Shown here: piece by piece, positions 59,851 to 64,000 of the stretch
Numbering within the stretch: position 1 is the first letter of the stretch
How the letters are laid out: every line of letters starts with the position of its first letter
NCBI RefSeq assembly: GCF_032884065.1
Contig: NC_088875.1
Coordinates: 49,154,971 to 49,218,970, forward strand
Reading direction: 5' to 3'
Length of the DNA: 64,000 nucleotides
Source: Artemia franciscana
Taxonomy: Eukaryota > Arthropoda > Branchiopoda > Anostraca > Artemiidae
Notes under the pieces: generated by a model
Databases searched by the model: none
What the model saw: the letters and a program-made list of their open reading frames with translations, nothing else
Told to the model about the DNA's origin: nothing
Made by a program: the position numbers and the translations under genes

Positions 59851-61140
59851 ATGCAGGACTTCTTAGTCTAGAGTCTACTCTTAGTTTACTCTACTCTTTT
59901 TGGCTAAAAAAGTAACCGTAAAAAACAACAGCTGAAACACAAAACAGACATAGAAAAGGTAAAAAAAAAAAAAAATCTATTTCTATTTTCATTTCAGTTT
60001 TTGATTAGTAAAAAAAAACAAATCTGTAAAAAGACCACACAAATTAAAATTTATCAATTAAAAATATCAAAAGTTCAAGGGACTTGGTAGTCACTCACAA
60101 GCACTGCTTTTGCTTAAAGCATCCCGCAATGCTAACTCCACTCTCACTTGGTCCTAAAGTTGCAGGCACTGAGCTATACATGACTGCGATTTCATTTGAC
60201 GTCAGGTAAGAGTGCAAGTAGTACAAGAGTACAAGTTCACAAGAGTACAGGAAGTCGCTCCAAAACTCCAGCGGTTCATTTTTTTTCTTGTTTTCGTTTA
60301 AGAAGATATCTAAGGGGCAAGTGCTTGATTTTCCAACCTTTTACATTTTATTTATAGCCTCAGAGGGAGAAATTGGGGAGAAGGAGCTATTGGACAAAAT
60401 ATTTGGACCTGGGTAAGTGAAAGTATCTCTAACTTCAAAGCCACCATATTTAAAACAAAACCATTTACCGCACTATCGGCATATGAGGCCGTATTATTCT
60501 TTTATCATTTTAGTGCTGTCTCTATTTATTCTTTGTAAAAAAGATCTTGCTTCACGTCCAAATTGTCAGGAACTTTTTGATTCTTTTCTATATGATATTC
60601 TATAACTTTATCCCAGTTTAGCACATTCTCAAAATGTTCCGCCCATCTAAGGTTAATATTGGCAAAATTTAGGCTAATATTGACTATTCTTAACTAATTT
60701 TAATGTAGGCCCTTTGTTTTATGAGTAGCTTGGAAGTTTTGGCCATTTTAATTGTCTAAATTAGGTCCCAGAACTTATCAATAAAAAGTGTTTAACTTCA
60801 AAATCGATTATCTAGAGCTGATTCAAGATATTCTTTTAGGCTTGAATTCTAAGACCTCCAGAAGCACATACCCGTAAAGAAAGTTAAATAGAAAGCTTTT
60901 AGAGACTTAACTCGCAGAAACTCGTACCCTTGAAACACCAAGGTATACTGATAGCTGGAAGAAAGGGTAGAAATGCTTTCAAGCCCTTATCATAGAAAGT
61001 AATTTCTGACGTCAAATTTCAGAATTTATGACAGGGCTATTTATTGACATCCTAGTTTTCACTTACAATTATTCGAAAGAAAAATAATTTAAAACGTAAA
61101 ACCAAAGCTGGTAATTTATATCATTTTTGATTTTTTTTAG

Positions 61141-61285
61141 TTCTCTTTTCTATGGACAGAACTATGTAGTCTGTGACTGTCACTTAACTAAAAGCAAACC
61201 CGTGTGGGATATGCTCCCAAGAAACTTAACCACTAGCTTTATCTACCGAACAAGTCTTCTTATTTTTATTTTCTCTTATACATAA
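61141..61285 (+). other. Exon-like stretch with a CDC motif
   Basis: A TTTTTTTTAG acceptor-like site is followed by a 47-codon open frame beginning SLFYGQNYVVCDCHLTKSKP and ending at a TAA. CDC-x-L resembles the start of an LRRCT cap, but the later cysteines are missing and the rest does not fit. Probably chance or an old exon scrap. Confidence 0.15.
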
Positions 61286-61578
61286 ATTAGGCGTATATTA
61301 CTTAGAGATTGCATGTCATTGATCGCTGATGCAACAATATTTTTTTTCTTGGAATTTTCGTAGCTTAAATACTATTTCAAATCATAAATCAAATTAAATC
61401 ATGTCAAATCACAGTTTAAAACATGTCTCAAAAACACACTTAGGCATACGAAAAACGATGTATTGTATACTTTAGGATTAAAGTAACGTTAATCCTAAAG
61501 AAAAAAAGTAGACTTTATCGATATCTTGTTTCTTATCGTATAATGACGCATTTGTAGAGGATAGATAGGTGATTTTTT

Positions 61579-61617
61579 TATATAAATAAGAGGCTAATTG
61601 TCTATTACTCCTTCAGT
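61579..61617 (+). promoter_or_regulatory. Core promoter: TATA box and arthropod initiator
   Basis: TATATAAATA lies at 61579-61588 and an arthropod-type initiator TCAGT at 61613-61617. The A of the initiator is about 34 bases from the start of the TATAAATA core. The ATG follows 12 bases after that A. Very short leaders with TATA plus TCAGT are usual for abundantly expressed arthropod cuticle and secreted-peptide genes. Confidence 0.5.
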
Positions 61618-61626
61618 TTATCCAGA

Positions 61627-61663
61627 ATGAGATTTCTATTTACGCTATTAATATTAGGACTTG
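61627..61663 (+). CDS. Putative first coding exon of a secreted protein (signal peptide start)
   Basis: The ATG at 61627 begins MRFLFTLLILGL, a typical hydrophobic signal-peptide start, cut after 12 codons plus one base by the strong donor GTGAGTG. Intron insertion in the first dozen codons of the signal peptide is a known trait of many arthropod cuticle-protein genes. The remaining exons are not seen before the window ends; the downstream 2.3 kb is repeat. The product is therefore unknown beyond being probably secreted. The main alternative is a chance ATG, but promoter, leader and donor agree. Confidence 0.45.
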
Positions 61664-61937
61664 GTGAGTGCATTCATCCTACTTGCATCACAAGGAAAAA
61701 GTGCAGTATCTGAGATTAGACTCTTTCATCAATGTCTTAACCTGCCCTCCTAAGCCTTAAACGAATATTTATTTTTAATTTCTATATTGTATTTCCTTTT
61801 TCAATATTGCCTCACTATATAAAAACTCAGCACTACCATACAGACTGAACAACACTAACCCCCCATTTCTTCAGTATAATCACTTGTTACACAGCTTCAT
61901 GTGATAATAGACAAATTTTACATCTAAAATCAACAAT

Positions 61938-62037
61938 CGATTTTTCTATATTAATATTAGGACTTTTTGAGTGCGTTCATCCTACTTGTATCATATGAAA
62001 AAGTGCAATATCTGAGATTAGGCTATTTCATAAATAT
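61938..62037 (+). pseudogene. Dead tandem copy of the signal-peptide exon and intron start
   Basis: CGATTTTTCTATATTAATAT and TAGGACTTTTTGAGTGCGTT match 61630-61672, followed by CATCCTACTTG, AAAAAGTGCA and ATATCTGAGATTAGG matching the intron. The offset is about 308 bases. The ATG has become AATC and the donor GGTGAGTG has become TTTGAGTG, so neither translation start nor splicing is possible. Confidence 0.75.
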
Positions 62038-62062
62038 TTCTGAAATTATTCCGGCAAATTTG

Positions 62063-63954
62063 AAATTATTCCGTATTTGTTAGGGGTTGTCCCCTCCTTA
62101 ACGCCCCCCTCTTTGTGCTAAGGTTTTTAATTGTTTTAAAAAGTAGAATTGTGAAAAAAGTCAAACTTTAGCGTAAAAAGCGGGGCATTGAAGAGGGGAC
62201 AACCCCTTTCATATACGGAATAATTTTTGTTTGTTTTTATGTTTTAATATCGCTCCTTACTTGCAGTTAAAACATTCTTTTACCTAATTTCTGAACGTTT
62301 TAGAATTAATGCAGGTTTCAATTTTTCTCACCATACATGAAGAATTAAGACGGAATTTGCCTATTAGTTTTACTTTTTTTTAAAACTAATAATAACCTTA
62401 TAATAACCTAAGTTTGATTTTTGTTCCAGTTATTTACGAATGACTCCTGAATCACAAAGGCTGTTTAATTCGAATTCCGTATATGAAAGGGACTGTCCCC
62501 TCCTCAATAACCCGCTCTTTATGCTAAAGCTTTTTTGTTGTCTTAAAAAGTAGAGAAGTGAAAAAGAGTCAAACTTTAGTATAAAGAGTGGGGCGTTGAG
62601 GAGGGGACAACCTCTTTCATATACAGAATAATTTCTGTTCGTTTTAAGTTTTAGTGTCGCTCCTTAGTTGCAGTAGAAAAAAACTTGTTTTCTTTTTAAT
62701 TTCTTAACGTTTTCGAATTAATGCATGTTTTGATTTTGGCTCACCGCACATGAATAATTAAAACAAAATTTGCATATTTTTTTTTGGCTAAATGGCTTTC
62801 TCATAGTTTTGATAGGACGATTTTGAGGAGGCCTAACTGTCCTCTAATTTTTGGTTACTTAAAAAGGCAACTAGAACTTCATTTTTTTTACGAATGTTTT
62901 TATTAGTAATAAATGTACGTAACTTACGAATAAACCTACGTAACGAACTTCTATATATTTCTATATTTTTATTACGTATATGAGAGGGTTCACTCCCTCG
63001 TCAATACTTCGCTCTTTATACTAAAGCATGAATTTTGTCACAGTTCTTTAAGAATGACCCCGGAATCACAAAGGCCGTAAAATGAATAGTTAAAATTACT
63101 TAAAATATTTTAGCGTAAAGAGCGAGGTATTGAGGAGGACATGAACCCCGCTATATACGTTATAATTTTGGTTTGTTTTAAGTCTTAGTGCTACTCCTTA
63201 CTTCAAGTTGAAAAAAAATTATTTATGTATTTCCTCATTCTTTTTTTAAAACATGCTAGAAAATCCTGCACCCCCTTCATGAAAATTCTCTTCCCTCATG
63301 ATAAATTACTCCATGAATAGATCTTCCCATGTAAACCCCTGCCCACCCTCCATCCCCCAACGCGAAAAAGTCCTCCCGAGAACGTCTGTACACTCCCCAA
63401 TAACCATAACTACATGCAAACAATGGTCAAAATTTTAACTTGCAGCCCTTCCCCCCGGGGCTGCGGGGGATTAATTCGTCTGTAAAACATAGTTATTAGG
63501 TTTTTTGACTATGCATGGCTATCCCAAAATTTTGATCCGGTGATTGTGGGAAAAAATGAGCGTGAGAGGGGGCCTAGGAGCCCTTTCATTTTATTTGGTC
63601 ACTTAAAAAGGGCACTAAACACGCATCCGTGATCTGTCTTCTGGCAAAAATACAAAATTCAACATTTTTGTAAATAGCTTGAAACTTCTACAGTAGGGTT
63701 CTCTGATACGCTGAATCTGATGGTGTGATTTCGTTAAAACTCTATGACTTTTAAGGGTATTTACCCCTATTTTCTAAAATAAGGCTAAATTTTGATGGGT
63801 AAGACTAAACTTAAAGAAACTTACATATTTAAAATCAACATAAAAACACGATTCTTTTGATGCAACTATTGGTATCAATATCCGTTCTTTAGCTTTTCGG
63901 TTACTATTGAGCCGGGTCGCTCCTTACTACAGTTTGTTACCACGAATTGTTTGA
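62063..63954 (-). repeat. Palindrome-family element, copy G (1.9 kb)
   Basis: Reverse orientation. It ends in a worn palindrome (63929-63950) followed by TTGA. The distal part has two successive hairpins (62063-62225 and 62468-62635), each with the pairing GTCCCCTCC...CGCTCTTT / AAAGAG...GGAGGGGAC and an AAACTTTAG-type loop edge. A smaller inverted pair (63010-63030 with 63108-63130) matches the one in copy C. No protein domain is seen. Confidence 0.83.
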
Positions 63955-64000
63955 TCAAATACAATAACTCCAAAAAATATTTTTCAATTATGTTATTCAT

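Larger units (their letters stand above)
51598..61578. other. LRIG 3' flank and intergenic DNA
   Basis: The first part must include the LRIG 3' untranslated region, whose end I cannot place. Listed separately are a long inverted repeat, an unrecognised open frame, a tRNA-like fragment, tandem repeats, a TA tract and a broken reverse-transcriptase tail. Between 56500 and 58200, and between 59900 and 61100, I see only AT-rich sequence. Confidence 0.75.
61664..64000 (+). other. Downstream flank of the putative secreted-protein exon
   Basis: Beyond the dead exon copy this is almost entirely palindrome-family element G. A second TATATAAAAA at 61816 has no well-placed initiator. No further exon is evident. 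Confidence 0.6.

Overview
This is AT-rich metazoan genomic DNA dominated by one spliced gene. The gene lies on the + strand and runs from before the left edge of the window to a stop codon at 51597. Ten exons (1708-51597) join in frame across GT-AG introns to give the C-terminal 737 residues of a leucine-rich-repeat and immunoglobulin-like transmembrane protein of the LRIG family (the family that includes vertebrate LRIG1-3 and Drosophila lambik). In order it has seven LRRs, an LRRCT cap, three Ig-like domains, one membrane span and a Ser/Pro-rich cytoplasmic tail. The signal peptide, LRRNT and first LRRs lie upstream, outside the window. The introns are very large (up to 20.5 kb) and full of repeats. 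Arthropod affinity is inferred from the gene structure, from a TATA/TCAGT promoter at the right end, and from Helitron and RTE-like relics. A brine-shrimp-like crustacean is my guess from memory of similar palindromic repeats, and I could not verify it.

Region by region: 1-1707 is the 3' part of an upstream intron, with a GC-richer island of decayed reading frames and one fragment of a repeat family that ends in a palindrome. Intron 1852-22403 holds two decayed copies of the end of the preceding exon, three copies of a short inverted-repeat transposon (one inserted inside another, with perfect 8-bp target duplications), several long palindrome-family elements, an RTE-type endonuclease relic and long TA tracts. 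Introns 22548-36231 hold an unexplained minus-strand open frame, three LINE C-terminal relics, a Helitron inserted in an inverted-repeat transposon, and a dead copy of the LRRCT exon. Introns between the Ig exons are mostly simple sequence plus LINE 3' ends. Intron 47844-51180 contains a 660-bp foldback element and a tRNA-like SINE piece.

After the LRIG stop (51598-61578) the DNA is non-genic as far as I can tell. It holds a long inverted repeat, simple repeats and a broken reverse-transcriptase tail. At 61579-61663 there is a compact promoter and a 12-codon signal-peptide first exon with a strong splice donor, in the style of arthropod cuticle-protein or secreted-peptide genes. A dead tandem copy follows at 61938-62037. 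The window ends in another palindrome-family element.

The recurring theme is small local duplications that left exon 'ghosts' beside living exons (1922-2130, 32610-32900, 61938-62037), together with transposons whose insertion history can be read directly from target duplications and empty sites.
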